This document shows positions 8,062 through 16,583 of a stretch of DNA of 64,000 nt, piece by piece (positions within the stretch are counted from its first letter, which is position 1; every line of letters begins with the position of its first letter). Position numbers and translations under genes: made by a program. Under the pieces are notes generated by a model. It was not told where the DNA came from. It searched no databases and saw nothing but the letters and a program-made list of their open reading frames with translations. The stretch covers positions 37,519 through 101,518 of the forward strand of contig FR881490.1 in the NCBI GenBank assembly GCA_000434835.1. The letters are read 5' to 3'. Origin of the DNA: Clostridium sp. CAG:594 (GTDB lineage: Bacteria; Bacillota_I; Bacilli_A; RF39; UBA660).

Positions 8062-10557
8062 CTATTTACCACAACATTGTTTGTATTTTTTTCCTGAGCC
8101 ACATGGACACATGTCATTACGTCCTATTTTCTTACCCTTTTTAATAGTCTTTTTTACTCCTTGTTCTTTTGCTTCGTTAGTACTTCCCTTAACTTGCTTT
8201 GCTTGCAAATTTTGTCTTATTTCAGCTTTTAATAAATACAAAGTAGTATCTTTACAAATGTTATCTAACATTTTATCAAATAATTCAAATCCTTCTCTTA
8301 TATAAGCTTGAAGAGGATCCTCATTAGCATAACCCCTTAATGAAACGCCTTCTCTTAAATGGTCCATAGTATTAATATGTTCCATCCAGTAGTTATCAAT
8401 GACTTGTAAGCTTATAGCTTTTTCAAAGTCTTTTCTTATTTCATCAGGTAATTCTTTTATTTTTTCTTCATATTCTTTTAATACCTTGCTTTGTATAACA
8501 TCAATTATGTCATTTATTTCCTTATTTAATATTTCAGATAATTTTAAGTTAGAATTATTAAGTAAGTTTTCATTTACATATTCAACTATTTCATTACAAT
8601 CAGCTTCTAAAATTACACCATGTTCATTAGTGTGTCTTCTTACTAGTAATTCAATAAGCTCTTTCATTGTATTAATAACATAGTTGTGAACATCTTCATT
8701 GTCTAGTATTTCATTTCTTCTAGCATACATTATTTCACGATGTTTACCCATTACATCGTCATATTGTAATAAATGTTTACGTGCATCAAAGTTGTTTCCT
8801 TCAACTCTTTTTTGTGCTGTTTCAACTGATCTTGTAATAGTTTTACTACGCATGTTTCTTTCACTATCTAAACCAGCCATTTCTAAGATAGACTTAAATC
8901 TATCAGTACCAAATCTTACCATTAATTCATCTTCAAATGATACGAAAAATTGGCTATAACCTGGATCTCCTTGACGACCTGAACGTCCTCTTAACTGGTT
9001 ATCTATACGTCTTGACTCGTGTCTTTCAGTACCTATTACGCATAATCCGCCTAACTCTTTAACACCTTCTCCAAGCTTGATATCAGTACCACGTCCTGCC
9101 ATATTAGTTGCAATAGTAACAGAGCCCTTCTCACCTGCTTTTGCAATTATTTCTGCTTCTCTTGCATGGTTTTTAGCATTTAATATTTCATGCTTTATAT
9201 GAGCTTTCTTTAGCATACTACTTAATAATTCATTGGTTTCTATGGCAATTGTACCAACTAATACTGGTTGTCCTTTTTCGTGTCTTCTTTTAATTTCGGC
9301 GATTATTGCCTTATATTTTTCTTCTTTTGTTGAATAAATTAAATCAGCTGCATCAACTCTTATTACTGGTAAGTTAGTTGGAATTTCAATTACATACATA
9401 TTGTATATGTTTCTAAATTCTTCTTCCTCTGTTTTAGCAGTACCTGTCATACCAGATAACTTTTCATACATTCTAAAGTAATTTTGGAATGTAATGGTAG
9501 CAAGTGTCTTTGTTTCTTCTTCTATTTCTACGTTTTCTTTAGCTTCAATTGCTTGATGAAGCCCGTCAGAAAACGCTCTACCAGGCATAAGTCTTCCGGT
9601 AAATTGGTCAACAATTACAACCTTACCTTCTTGAACAACGTAATCAACATCATTATGCATTGTATAGTTTGCTTTTAATGCTTGATTAACGTGGTGAACT
9701 AATGCAGAATGCTCAATATCATAAAGGTTTGCTATTCTAAAGTATTTTTCACCTTTTTCCGTTCCTTGGTCTGTTAATGTTATATCTTTTGTTTTTTCAT
9801 CTATTGTATAATCTTCATTTTCTCTTAAAGTTTTAACAAATCTATCAGCATCCTTATAAAGATTAGCTGACTTCATAACACCACCAGATATTATAAGTGG
9901 AGTTCTAGCCTCATCAATTAATACAGAGTCAACCTCATCTATAATTGCAAAATGAAGTGGTCTTTGAACTCTATCCTCAGCGTTAACAACCATGTTATCT
10001 CTTAAGTAGTCAAAACCTAATTCGTTATTTGTTGAATATAAAATATCACAATTATAAGCTTCTTTTTTCTCCTTAGATGACATTTCTCTTAAGTTAACAG
10101 CTACTGTTAATCCTAAAAATCTATATATTTGACCCATCCACTCAGCATCACGAGTTGCTAAATATTCGTTAACCGTTACTACGTGAACACCTTTTTCAGT
10201 TAATGCATTTAAGTATGCTGGCATAACGCAAGTTAAAGTTTTACCTTCACCAGTTTTCATTTCTGCAATATTACCAAAATGAATTGCAAGGGCTCCTAAA
10301 ACCTGTACATAAAATGGCTTTTCCCCAATTACACGGTAAGCTGCTTCTCTAGCTACTGCAAAAGCATCTGGTAATATATCATCTACCGTTTCACCATCTT
10401 TTAATCTCTTTTTTAATTTATTAGTGCATCCTTGAAGTTGTTTATCAGTCATCTTTTTATATTTATCATCTAACTCAAATACTTCATCTGCAATTAGTTT
10501 AAACTTCTTTAATTCTTTATATTCATGATCAAAAATTTTCTTTAAAAATCCTAACAT
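8062..10557 (-). CDS. secA: Preprotein translocase ATPase SecA
   Basis: SecA is the motor that pushes secreted proteins through SecYEG. The 831-aa protein has Walker A MKTGEGKT (100-107), the IIDEVDSVLIDEARTP helicase/preprotein region (about 205-220), the second nucleotide-binding motif AGRGTDIKLG, and a C-terminal SEC-C zinc motif CPCGSGKKYKQCC. The stop is TAG. Its last 44 bases are duplicated at 6715-6758, suggesting that the present tail was delivered by an integrative element while the original tail was displaced. Upstream is hpf, as in Bacillus; prfB, its usual downstream neighbour, is 3.7 kb away. Confidence 0.98.
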   Translation of the reverse strand: MLGFLKKIFDHEYKELKKFKLIADEVFELDDKYKKMTDKQLQGCTNKLKKRLKDGETVDDILPDAFAVAREAAYRVIGEKPFYVQVLGALAIHFGNIAEMKTGEGKTLTCVMPAYLNALTEKGVHVVTVNEYLATRDAEWMGQIYRFLGLTVAVNLREMSSKEKKEAYNCDILYSTNNELGFDYLRDNMVVNAEDRVQRPLHFAIIDEVDSVLIDEARTPLIISGGVMKSANLYKDADRFVKTLRENEDYTIDEKTKDITLTDQGTEKGEKYFRIANLYDIEHSALVHHVNQALKANYTMHNDVDYVVQEGKVVIVDQFTGRLMPGRAFSDGLHQAIEAKENVEIEEETKTLATITFQNYFRMYEKLSGMTGTAKTEEEEFRNIYNMYVIEIPTNLPVIRVDAADLIYSTKEEKYKAIIAEIKRRHEKGQPVLVGTIAIETNELLSSMLKKAHIKHEILNAKNHAREAEIIAKAGEKGSVTIATNMAGRGTDIKLGEGVKELGGLCVIGTERHESRRIDNQLRGRSGRQGDPGYSQFFVSFEDELMVRFGTDRFKSILEMAGLDSERNMRSKTITRSVETAQKRVEGNNFDARKHLLQYDDVMGKHREIMYARRNEILDNEDVHNYVINTMKELIELLVRRHTNEHGVILEADCNEIVEYVNENLLNNSNLKLSEILNKEINDIIDVIQSKVLKEYEEKIKELPDEIRKDFEKAISLQVIDNYWMEHINTMDHLREGVSLRGYANEDPLQAYIREGFELFDKMLDNICKDTTLYLLKAEIRQNLQAKQVKGSTNEAKEQGVKKTIKKGKKIGRNDMCPCGSGKKYKQCCGK
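8063..8106 (-). repeat. secA 3'-end copy still in use (partner of the displaced copy)
   Basis: These bases encode the SEC-C tail of the functional secA. They match 6715-6758 at 37 of 44 positions, in direct orientation, 1,348 bp apart. Confidence 0.75.
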
Positions 10558-10643
10558 ATATTCAAATCATCTCCTTAAAAAATATTGTAACAAAAAAAAG
10601 AAAATAATTAAAGATTTTTAACTATTTTCCTTTAAGTTTATTA

Positions 10644-11174
10644 TTAATTTGTTTCAATAATTCCGTAATTTCCATCTTTTCTTAGATATAGAACGCAAAT
10701 ATTATTAGTTTCAGCATTTTTAAATACAAAGAATGAATGTCCTAACATTTCCATTTGCATTATAGCTTCTTCTTCATCCATTGGTTTCATATCTACTTTC
10801 TTTCTTTTTAAAACCTTTGATTCATCTTCTTCAAACTTATCTTCTAAATCAATTTCAAAGTTTTGAATTACGTTTTTCTTGTTTTTAGAATTGATCTTCG
10901 TTTTATGTTTTCTTATTTGCCTTTCTAGCTTATCAACTGTTAAATCGATAGCTGCATACAAATCTGAATGTGCTTCTTCGCTTCTTAAAGTATAATGCAT
11001 AGCTGGTACTGTTATCTCAATTTTTTGTTCTTTTCCGCGAACCTTAATTACCACACTTGCAGTTATGTTATCAGCGTTTTCAAAGTACTTATCAAGTTTT
11101 CCAATCTTATCTTCTATATAAGATCTTATTGCTTCAGTTACTTCTACTTTTTCACCACGAATGTTGTACTTCAT
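10644..11174 (-). CDS. hpf: Long-form ribosome hibernation promoting factor
   Basis: HPF pairs 70S ribosomes into inactive 100S dimers in stationary phase. The N-terminal S30AE domain (about 1-100) begins MKYNIRGEKVEVTEAIRSYI; a Lys-rich linker follows; the C-terminal dimerisation domain (about 120-176) contains EEAIMQMEMLGHSFFVFKN. At 176 aa it is the long form typical of Firmicutes. It precedes secA as in Bacillus. A TGATATAAT extended -10 lies between it and the cold-shock gene terminator. Confidence 0.95.
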   Translation of the reverse strand: MKYNIRGEKVEVTEAIRSYIEDKIGKLDKYFENADNITASVVIKVRGKEQKIEITVPAMHYTLRSEEAHSDLYAAIDLTVDKLERQIRKHKTKINSKNKKNVIQNFEIDLEDKFEEDESKVLKRKKVDMKPMDEEEAIMQMEMLGHSFFVFKNAETNNICVLYLRKDGNYGIIETN

Positions 11175-11210
11175 ATTATCAATCCTCCTACAATTAAATT
11201 ATATCACAAT

Positions 11211-11245
11211 ACAAAAACAAATGCTACTATCTAACAGTAGCATTT
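11211..11245 (-). terminator. Terminator overlapping the end of the cold-shock gene
   Basis: The minus strand forms AAATGCTACT-7-nt loop-AGTAGCATTT then GTTTTTGT. The 5' arm encodes the last residues of the Csp protein (NATVR-stop), so the coding end doubles as terminator stem. Confidence 0.85.
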
Positions 11246-11448
11246 GATACTTCTTTGACATTGATAGCTTGTAATCCCTTTTCAGTCTCTAATAATTCAT
11301 ACTCTACCATTTGTCCTTCAGATAGTGATTTATAACCATCTTGTTTGATTGCAGAATAATGAACAAAGATATCTTCATCATGTTCGCCTTCGATAAAGCC
11401 GTATCCTTTTTCATTATTGAACCACTTTATCTTACCCAATCTCGTCAT
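11227..11448 (-). CDS. Cold-shock domain protein (CspA family)
   Basis: A single-domain RNA/ssDNA-binding protein of 73 aa. The RNP1 motif KGYGFIEG (about 15-22) and RNP2 DIFVHYSAI (about 26-34) are intact. Such proteins act as RNA chaperones. The 5' UTR is short (about 30 bases from the predicted promoter at 11484-11513), so the long thermosensor leader seen in cspA of enterobacteria is absent. Confidence 0.95.
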   Translation of the reverse strand: MTRLGKIKWFNNEKGYGFIEGEHDEDIFVHYSAIKQDGYKSLSEGQMVEYELLETEKGLQAINVKEVSNATVR

Positions 11449-11758
11449 ACGTACACCTCACTTCCCTTATTGCTTACAATACTAATATACCGCATGTAAA
11501 CACCTGATTTCAACCATTTGCGTTCATCAAATTTCGACAAATTTCGCAAACGACTATTTAATAATACAAAATTATTCGTCAAAAAGATGAAAACAAAGCT
11601 AAATGGTAATTTTTTGAAGTTAAAAGGTAAAAAATATTTGTTTTAAATAATAAATAAATCATTTTTAGCTTATTTATTTATGATTTAAAACTAATAAAAT
11701 ATCTTTTTAGTTTAAGTATACTAAAATCAAATCATAAATTAGATAAACGAGGTGAAGT
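11449..11758. other. Divergent promoter region between the cold-shock gene and agrB
   Basis: No gene fits in these 310 bases. Minus strand: TTGAAA (11513-11508), 18-base spacer, TATATT (11489-11484) is a plausible csp promoter. Plus strand: a TATACT -10 candidate for agrB at about 11717-11722 with no good -35 but with repeats upstream: TTTTTAGCTTA at about 11662 and TTTTTAGTTTA at about 11704, roughly 42 bases apart, plus an AAACTAA/TTAGTTT dyad. A weak -35 preceded by repeats is the layout expected for a LytTR-activated promoter. Confidence 0.4.
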
Positions 11759-12367
11759 ATGAAAAAACGTTTACTAAATTCTATTAGAATTGCAATAAAA
11801 AAACAATATCCTTCTTATTCGGATGATAAAATGGATGAAATTATGTATGGAATAGAAGGTATATATCTAACAATAACTAAAACAATAGTAATATTTATTT
11901 TAGCTTTTATTTTAAAAATTGCTAAAGAATTACTATTCTTACTTATAACATTTAACTTTATCAGAATGTTTGCATTTGGAATGCACGCTAACAAATCCTG
12001 GATATGCTTAGTATTTTCAAGTTTATTGTTTCTAGGAGGAGCATTTCTTTCTAAATATATAGTGCTAGACAAAGTAGTTTTATATTTACTTTATTTAATA
12101 GCTTTTATATTAGTAGCAGCTTATGCACCAGCAGATACGGTAAAAAGGCCATTGATCAAAAAGAAAAGAAGAATTAGATTTAAAATTCTTTCAGTAATAG
12201 TTGTAATAAGTTATTTCATAATAACATTATTAATAGCAAATAATTTAATCATAAACGTTTTAATATTTGGACTTATTATAGAATGTATATTAATATCTCC
12301 ACTTACATATAAAGCATTTAAAATGCCTTATAAAAATTATAAGAATTATGGTTTAAACACTAAGTAA
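11759..12367 (+). CDS. agrB: AgrB-type autoinducer peptide-processing protease
   Basis: AgrB is a membrane cysteine endopeptidase that trims the C-terminus of the AgrD propeptide and closes its thiolactone ring. The catalytic His76 and Cys83 (FGMHANKSWICL) have the same seven-residue spacing as in Staphylococcus AgrB. Four to six hydrophobic segments and a basic patch (KRPLIKKKRRIRF) fit the family. Length 202 aa is normal. A GAGGTGAAGT site precedes the ATG. agrD follows after 37 bases with its own AGGAGG, and the kinase/regulator operon lies opposite. Confidence 0.93.
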   Translation: MKKRLLNSIRIAIKKQYPSYSDDKMDEIMYGIEGIYLTITKTIVIFILAFILKIAKELLFLLITFNFIRMFAFGMHANKSWICLVFSSLLFLGGAFLSKYIVLDKVVLYLLYLIAFILVAAYAPADTVKRPLIKKKRRIRFKILSVIVVISYFIITLLIANNLIINVLIFGLIIECILISPLTYKAFKMPYKNYKNYGLNTK

Positions 12368-12404
12368 TTAGTGATTAAATAATCTAGTAAAGGAGGATAT
12401 AGTA

Positions 12405-12530
12405 ATGAAAGCAGCAGTTATTTCAGTATTAACAGCATTAGGAGCAGCAGTTGCAGCAACAGCATCAGCTGGATGCCTTGTTGTATTTTTAGATGAACCT
12501 TCTATGCCAAAAGCAATGATAGAAAGATAA
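12405..12530 (+). CDS. agrD: AgrD-type cyclic autoinducer prepeptide
   Basis: A 41-codon gene with a strong AAAGGAGGATATAGTA ribosome-binding site. The product has an Ala-rich amphipathic leader (residues 1-21), a core with one cysteine (Cys24, GCLVVFL), and the acidic, proline-spaced recognition tail DEPSMPKAMIER, as in AgrD peptides. AgrB would cut before or near Asp30 and link the new C-terminus to Cys24. Cutting directly before Asp30 gives a six-residue ring (C-LVVFL), one longer than the common five; cutting between Phe28 and Leu29 gives five. The actual cut cannot be decided from sequence. Confidence 0.9.
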   Translation: MKAAVISVLTALGAAVAATASAGCLVVFLDEPSMPKAMIER

Positions 12531-12541
12531 TTTTAAACCAA

Positions 12542-12576
12542 GAAAAAATCAGGAAATCCTGATTTTTATTTTTTTA
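12542..12576. terminator. Bidirectional terminator between agrD and the kinase gene
   Basis: AAATCAGGA/TCCTGATTT hairpin flanked by A-rich sequence on the left and T-rich sequence on the right, so it can end both the plus-strand agrBD transcript and the minus-strand regulator/kinase transcript. Confidence 0.85.
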
Positions 12577-13855
12577 TATATAAACTTGATACAAAATAGT
12601 TATCTTCTAAATTATGACTAATATTAAATAGTTTATCCTCATTTATTATATCTTTTACTAATCTTAATCCATATCCATGTCCATTACCTTTTGAAGTATA
12701 ACCGGTACCAATCTTTTCTATGTCTATTTTGCCTTTATAGGTATTATAAATTTTAAAGACTATATTTTTATTATCTTTTATAACGGATATATTTATTTTC
12801 TTATGTTTACTTTTCTTACTTGCATCTATTGCATTATCTAGTAAAACACCTAATATCTTAGTTATGTTTTTATAATTATTAATACTTAATGTTTTAAGTT
12901 TTGTTTTAACACCCTTTTCAACATTGATAGAATATTTTATATTCTCATCTTCCATAATAGACAATTTATAATACAATAGCCCTTTAATACCACCATCCGG
13001 AAAATTATTAAGTTGACTAATTAAATAACTACTACCAGCCTTATTTGAATCTTCAACTATTTCATCAATATATTCTATTATTTTATTAGAATTCATCTGT
13101 GCATATCCTCTAATTACCATTAGTTGATTCTTAAATTCGTGGTTTGTTTTACCTTGAGCAGTAATAATTTTCTCATACTTCGTAACATAATTAAGCATCT
13201 GCTTGTTTTCTTCTTTTAATTGTTCATATTTAGATTCATTTCTGATTATTATATTTAAAATAACTACGATTCCTATTATGAATAATACATTTATGTAGTA
13301 ATTAGATTTTAGCAAGAATTCCAAACCATTTTTGAGTATAATTATGTATATGATTATTATGAATACATATAGATATTTAATAAAATTATTGTTTTTCTTA
13401 AATATATTTATTACTTTTAAGAGTAATTTTCTAATTATAGGTATATATATAATAAATATAGAAAACAATGAGACTAGTATATTTATTAGCAATTGAAATA
13501 CATTACTTTTTTCAATATTACTAGATGGAACATTAAAAATTATTAGAACAAATGAAATTATAATTTCAGAAATTGACATTATTATCTCTGTATTGAAAGC
13601 ATATAATATAGATATTTTATCTTTTTTAGTTATAATTATGAATTGAATTAAAAATATCACAAATATAAACAAAATAAATCTCAACTGATTTGGTATAAAA
13701 TAAAAACTTGCCATACAATACAAAAACATTGGAATAAAGAATTTTATTATCTCACTTTTGTTATTTATGTTTTGCTGTTTAAGACATATAGTCGTAACAG
13801 CTACGCTTTGAAACAAAGCAGCAATAACACTAACCAACACCTTTTCTACACTCAT
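12566..13855 (-). CDS. agrC: AgrC-like quorum-sensing histidine kinase
   Basis: The first about 205 residues are a polytopic sensor with six or seven membrane segments; the cytoplasmic part is a GHKL (HATPase_c_5) kinase. The phospho-acceptor is His239 in NHEFKNQL, the N-box is LLDNAIDASKK and the G-box GNGHGYGLRLV. This is the AgrC/HPK10 type. Its ATG overlaps the stop of the response regulator gene (ATGA), so translation is coupled. The convergent agrBD genes argue strongly that its ligand is the neighbouring AgrD peptide. Confidence 0.9.
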   Translation of the reverse strand: MSVEKVLVSVIAALFQSVAVTTICLKQQNINNKSEIIKFFIPMFLYCMASFYFIPNQLRFILFIFVIFLIQFIIITKKDKISILYAFNTEIIMSISEIIISFVLIIFNVPSSNIEKSNVFQLLINILVSLFSIFIIYIPIIRKLLLKVINIFKKNNNFIKYLYVFIIIIYIIILKNGLEFLLKSNYYINVLFIIGIVVILNIIIRNESKYEQLKEENKQMLNYVTKYEKIITAQGKTNHEFKNQLMVIRGYAQMNSNKIIEYIDEIVEDSNKAGSSYLISQLNNFPDGGIKGLLYYKLSIMEDENIKYSINVEKGVKTKLKTLSINNYKNITKILGVLLDNAIDASKKSKHKKINISVIKDNKNIVFKIYNTYKGKIDIEKIGTGYTSKGNGHGYGLRLVKDIINEDKLFNISHNLEDNYFVSSLYIKK

Positions 13856-14562
13856 AAGATCTCCCTCAATTTCTTTTTATAATTTCTAGATAAATAATCT
13901 ATACTTGAATCATTATTTAAATAAATAATGTTGTTTTTAAAATCAACGCTTTCTATTTTATCAATATTAACAAAACAAGCTCTGTGAGTCTGTACAAATC
14001 TAAAATCGAGCTTATTTGCAATACTAGAAAGCGTCTCCCTTATTGCATATTCATCTTCGATGGTAACAACTACCGTTTTTTCTGTTGCATTATCACGGTA
14101 TACATACAATATATTATTTAACTTTACGTGGTGATGTTCATTATGTTGTTTAAAACTAAGTACCTTTTGAGTATTAATCTTATTAACAAACATTTTGATA
14201 TTTTCTTTTAAACGTTCTTCATAATTATCAAACTTTGATACAAAATCTAGGATTAATAGTTTTTGCTTTAATATGCTTAACTCTAATTCATCGTGTGATG
14301 TTAGTATCATAATAATGCTATCCCAGTCTACTTTTCTAATCTCTTTTGCTATTTCAAGTCCTGATTTACCAGGCATTTCTAAATCTAATATATAAATTTT
14401 AAAATCTTTTGGTTCGTTTATTAGATTTTTAAGTTTCATATTATACTTATCAAAAGAGTGAATTTCATAATCAAAGTCATATGGCATAACAATCTTAGAA
14501 ATAATTGCTTCATTAAATTTTCTAATATGCTCATTGTCATCGCAAAGTATAAAGTTTACCAT
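13852..14562 (-). CDS. agrA: AgrA-like LytTR response regulator
   Basis: The N-terminal receiver domain (about 1-125) has acidic residues Asp8/Asp9, phospho-acceptor Asp60 (YILDLEMP) and a conserved Thr-Ser switch (ILTSHD). The C-terminal LytTR DNA-binding domain (about 140-236) has RFVQTHRACFVNID. LytTR regulators bind paired direct repeats upstream of agr promoters. It is the first gene of a two-gene operon with the kinase, the reverse of the usual agrC-agrA order. Confidence 0.9.
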   Translation of the reverse strand: MVNFILCDDNEHIRKFNEAIISKIVMPYDFDYEIHSFDKYNMKLKNLINEPKDFKIYILDLEMPGKSGLEIAKEIRKVDWDSIIMILTSHDELELSILKQKLLILDFVSKFDNYEERLKENIKMFVNKINTQKVLSFKQHNEHHHVKLNNILYVYRDNATEKTVVVTIEDEYAIRETLSSIANKLDFRFVQTHRACFVNIDKIESVDFKNNIIYLNNDSSIDYLSRNYKKKLREIL

Positions 14563-14582
14563 CTAACACTCACCCGATTGTA

Positions 14583-14611
14583 ATTATATCACTTATATTT
14601 TTAGTTGTAAA
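14583..14611 (-). promoter_or_regulatory. Promoter of the agrA-agrC operon
   Basis: The minus strand reads TTTACA, 17-base spacer, TATAAT, close to the SigA consensus, ending about 20 bases before the ATG. A good -35 suggests constitutive expression of receptor and regulator. Confidence 0.75.
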
Positions 14612-14633
14612 TTAATGGTAATAAAAAAATACA

Positions 14634-14665
14634 TTTAAAAAAGAAATTCAAATCATGAATTTCTT
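14634..14665 (-). terminator. Terminator of mbl
   Basis: AAGAAATTCA-5-nt loop-TGAATTTCTT followed by a T-run on the minus strand, starting right after the mbl stop. Confidence 0.8.
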
Positions 14666-15643
14666 TTATATGAGGTTATCTAGTATAATTCCTGTTCCTT
14701 CTGCAACACAAGTTAAAGGGCTTTCTGCAACCTTAGTTGGTACTTTTATTTCCTTTTCAATTAATTTATCCAAGCCATCTAATAAGGCTCCGCCACCGGT
14801 TAAAACAATTCCTTTATCTATTATGTCAGCGGCAAGTTCAGGTTCAATTTTCTCTAATACTAGTTTAGCGGTATGTACTATCATTTCAGCACTATCTTTT
14901 ATAGCTTCTTTAATTTCATTTGAAGTTACCGTTATTGTCTTTGGAAGACCAGATAATAAATCTCTTCCTCTTACTTCCATCTTTTTTTCCTTTTCTTTAG
15001 ATGATACTGTTCCTATTTTTATTTTTACTTGTTCTGCGGTTACTTCTCCAATTAATAACTTGTATTTATTTTTGATATATTTAATTATATCAGTATCAAA
15101 CGTATTACCAGCAAGTTTTATAGATTCACTATAAACAATACCATTTAAAGATAAAACTGCTATATCAGTTGTCCCTCCACCAATATCTATTACCATATTA
15201 CCAGTTGGCATATCAATTGAAAGACCTGCACCTATAGCTGCTACTTTAGGTTCTTCTTCTACATATACTTTTTTTGCTCCAGTTCTTTCAGCAACTTCTT
15301 TTATTGCGTTTTTTTCAACTTGAGTTATGTTAGATGGACAACATATAAGAATCCTTGGTTTTGAAAAAATAGTCTTTCCTTTTATCTTTTTAATGAAGTA
15401 ATCAAGCATTATTTCCGTTTTATCAAAATCAGCGATTACCCCATCTTTTAAAGGCTTAACTGCGATAACACTTCCGGGAGTTCTTCCGAGCATTTCATGA
15501 GCTTTTTCGCCTATTGCTAAAACTTTTCCAGTATCTTTATCCATTGCAACAACACTTGGTTCTGATAGAACTATACCCTCACCTTTAACGTATATCAAAA
15601 TATTGGCCGTACCTAAATCAATTCCTATATCTTTGTTTTTCAT
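14666..15643 (-). CDS. mbl: MreB-family actin-like cell shape protein Mbl
   Basis: Bacterial actin that guides lateral wall synthesis. Actin-fold motifs: phosphate 1 DIGIDLGTANILIY, phosphate 2 MVIDIGGGTTDIAV, adenosine loop IVLTGGGALLDGL. The context, directly after spoIIID, spoIIQ and spoIID as in Bacillus, indicates mbl rather than mreB. AAGGAATAAA precedes the ATG at 15643; an in-frame ATG at 15658 lies inside spoIIID and has no site. 325 aa, normal. Confidence 0.93.
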   Translation of the reverse strand: MKNKDIGIDLGTANILIYVKGEGIVLSEPSVVAMDKDTGKVLAIGEKAHEMLGRTPGSVIAVKPLKDGVIADFDKTEIMLDYFIKKIKGKTIFSKPRILICCPSNITQVEKNAIKEVAERTGAKKVYVEEEPKVAAIGAGLSIDMPTGNMVIDIGGGTTDIAVLSLNGIVYSESIKLAGNTFDTDIIKYIKNKYKLLIGEVTAEQVKIKIGTVSSKEKEKKMEVRGRDLLSGLPKTITVTSNEIKEAIKDSAEMIVHTAKLVLEKIEPELAADIIDKGIVLTGGGALLDGLDKLIEKEIKVPTKVAESPLTCVAEGTGIILDNLI

Positions 15644-15644
15644 T

Positions 15645-15887
15645 TTATTCCTTAGCATATTTTAACTTAGTTGAAACACCACCTCTTATATGCTTTATTA
15701 AAAAGTGATAATTTAAAATATCACTTACTTTTGCATATAATGATTTATCAATTTTCTTTAATTTATTATGTAAATCATCATGGATGGTACTTTTACTTTT
15801 GTTAAAGTATTTAGCTGTTTGTCTAATTGTATTTTTTGTATTAATTATATAATTTGCTTCGTTAATTACTCTACTTTTTATGTCCAA
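15645..15887 (-). CDS. spoIIID: Sporulation transcription factor SpoIIID
   Basis: An 80-aa helix-turn-helix DNA-binding protein of the mother cell that adjusts SigE-dependent transcription. The HTH reads IRQTAKYFNKSKSTIHDDL; the C-terminal basic helix (IKHIRGGVSTKLKYA) is also typical. It lies between spoIIQ and mbl in the Bacillus order. The one-base gap to the mbl start suggests coupling. Confidence 0.96.
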   Translation of the reverse strand: MDIKSRVINEANYIINTKNTIRQTAKYFNKSKSTIHDDLHNKLKKIDKSLYAKVSDILNYHFLIKHIRGGVSTKLKYAKE

Positions 15888-15932
15888 GTAATCATCTCCT
15901 TTATAAATTATATAATTATTTAAAACACAATA

Positions 15933-16574
15933 TTAATTGCTTTCTAAATCTTTTATAGATTTATCAAAATATTTTTCTGGATTGATTACTGAGCCATTTT
16001 TGTAAATTTCAAAATGTAAGCCATTTGCTATATCATTATTTAAAGTGCAGTTACCACTTTTACCTATTATTTGACCTTGAGATACTGTATCACCTTTTTT
16101 AACGGCAACTTCTCCTAGTGACTGATAAAGTACAATTAACTCCGTTGAGTTTCTTATTTCAACCGTCTTGCCAAGTAAAGTATCATCTGATACGTTAGTT
16201 ACCGTGCCTGATATACTTGCTAGAACATCAAACGTTTCATCTGCTTTATATGTTACACCAGAGTTTTGCATATATATTCCCTCATGATATATAATTGCGT
16301 TTTTTTGTTCTTCTTCTGATGCATCTTGTTCATAAAAAGCTTTATAAACACTTACCTTTTCACTTGAGTATGGTCTTTTTATTTTTTCATCTTGGTTTAC
16401 TACTGGATAATAGTTATCAAATATGTAGTCATTTACGTAAGTAAAATCATCATTTTGTTTTGATACTGTCTTTGTTTTATTATTGATTAACGTACTTATT
16501 CCAATAGAACATACTAGTAAAACAACTAATAATAAGGATATTTTTACAAATGGTTTTAGTTTTCTTTTTTTCAT
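15933..16574 (-). CDS. spoIIQ: SpoIIQ-type M23/LytM-domain sporulation protein
   Basis: SpoIIQ is a forespore membrane protein that binds SpoIIIAH across the intermembrane space in engulfment. One membrane segment (about 12-32) is followed by an M23 domain (about 100-205). The metal site looks degenerate: the first motif is HEGIY rather than HxGxD, and the last reads LHFEI rather than HxH, so hydrolase activity is doubtful, as for Bacillus SpoIIQ. The longest frame begins at a GTG (16583) within the ribosome-binding site; ATG at 16574 is the start. Position between spoIID and spoIIID supports the name. Confidence 0.88.
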   Translation of the reverse strand: MKKRKLKPFVKISLLLVVLLVCSIGISTLINNKTKTVSKQNDDFTYVNDYIFDNYYPVVNQDEKIKRPYSSEKVSVYKAFYEQDASEEEQKNAIIYHEGIYMQNSGVTYKADETFDVLASISGTVTNVSDDTLLGKTVEIRNSTELIVLYQSLGEVAVKKGDTVSQGQIIGKSGNCTLNNDIANGLHFEIYKNGSVINPEKYFDKSIKDLESN

Positions 16575-16583
16575 TATTATCAC

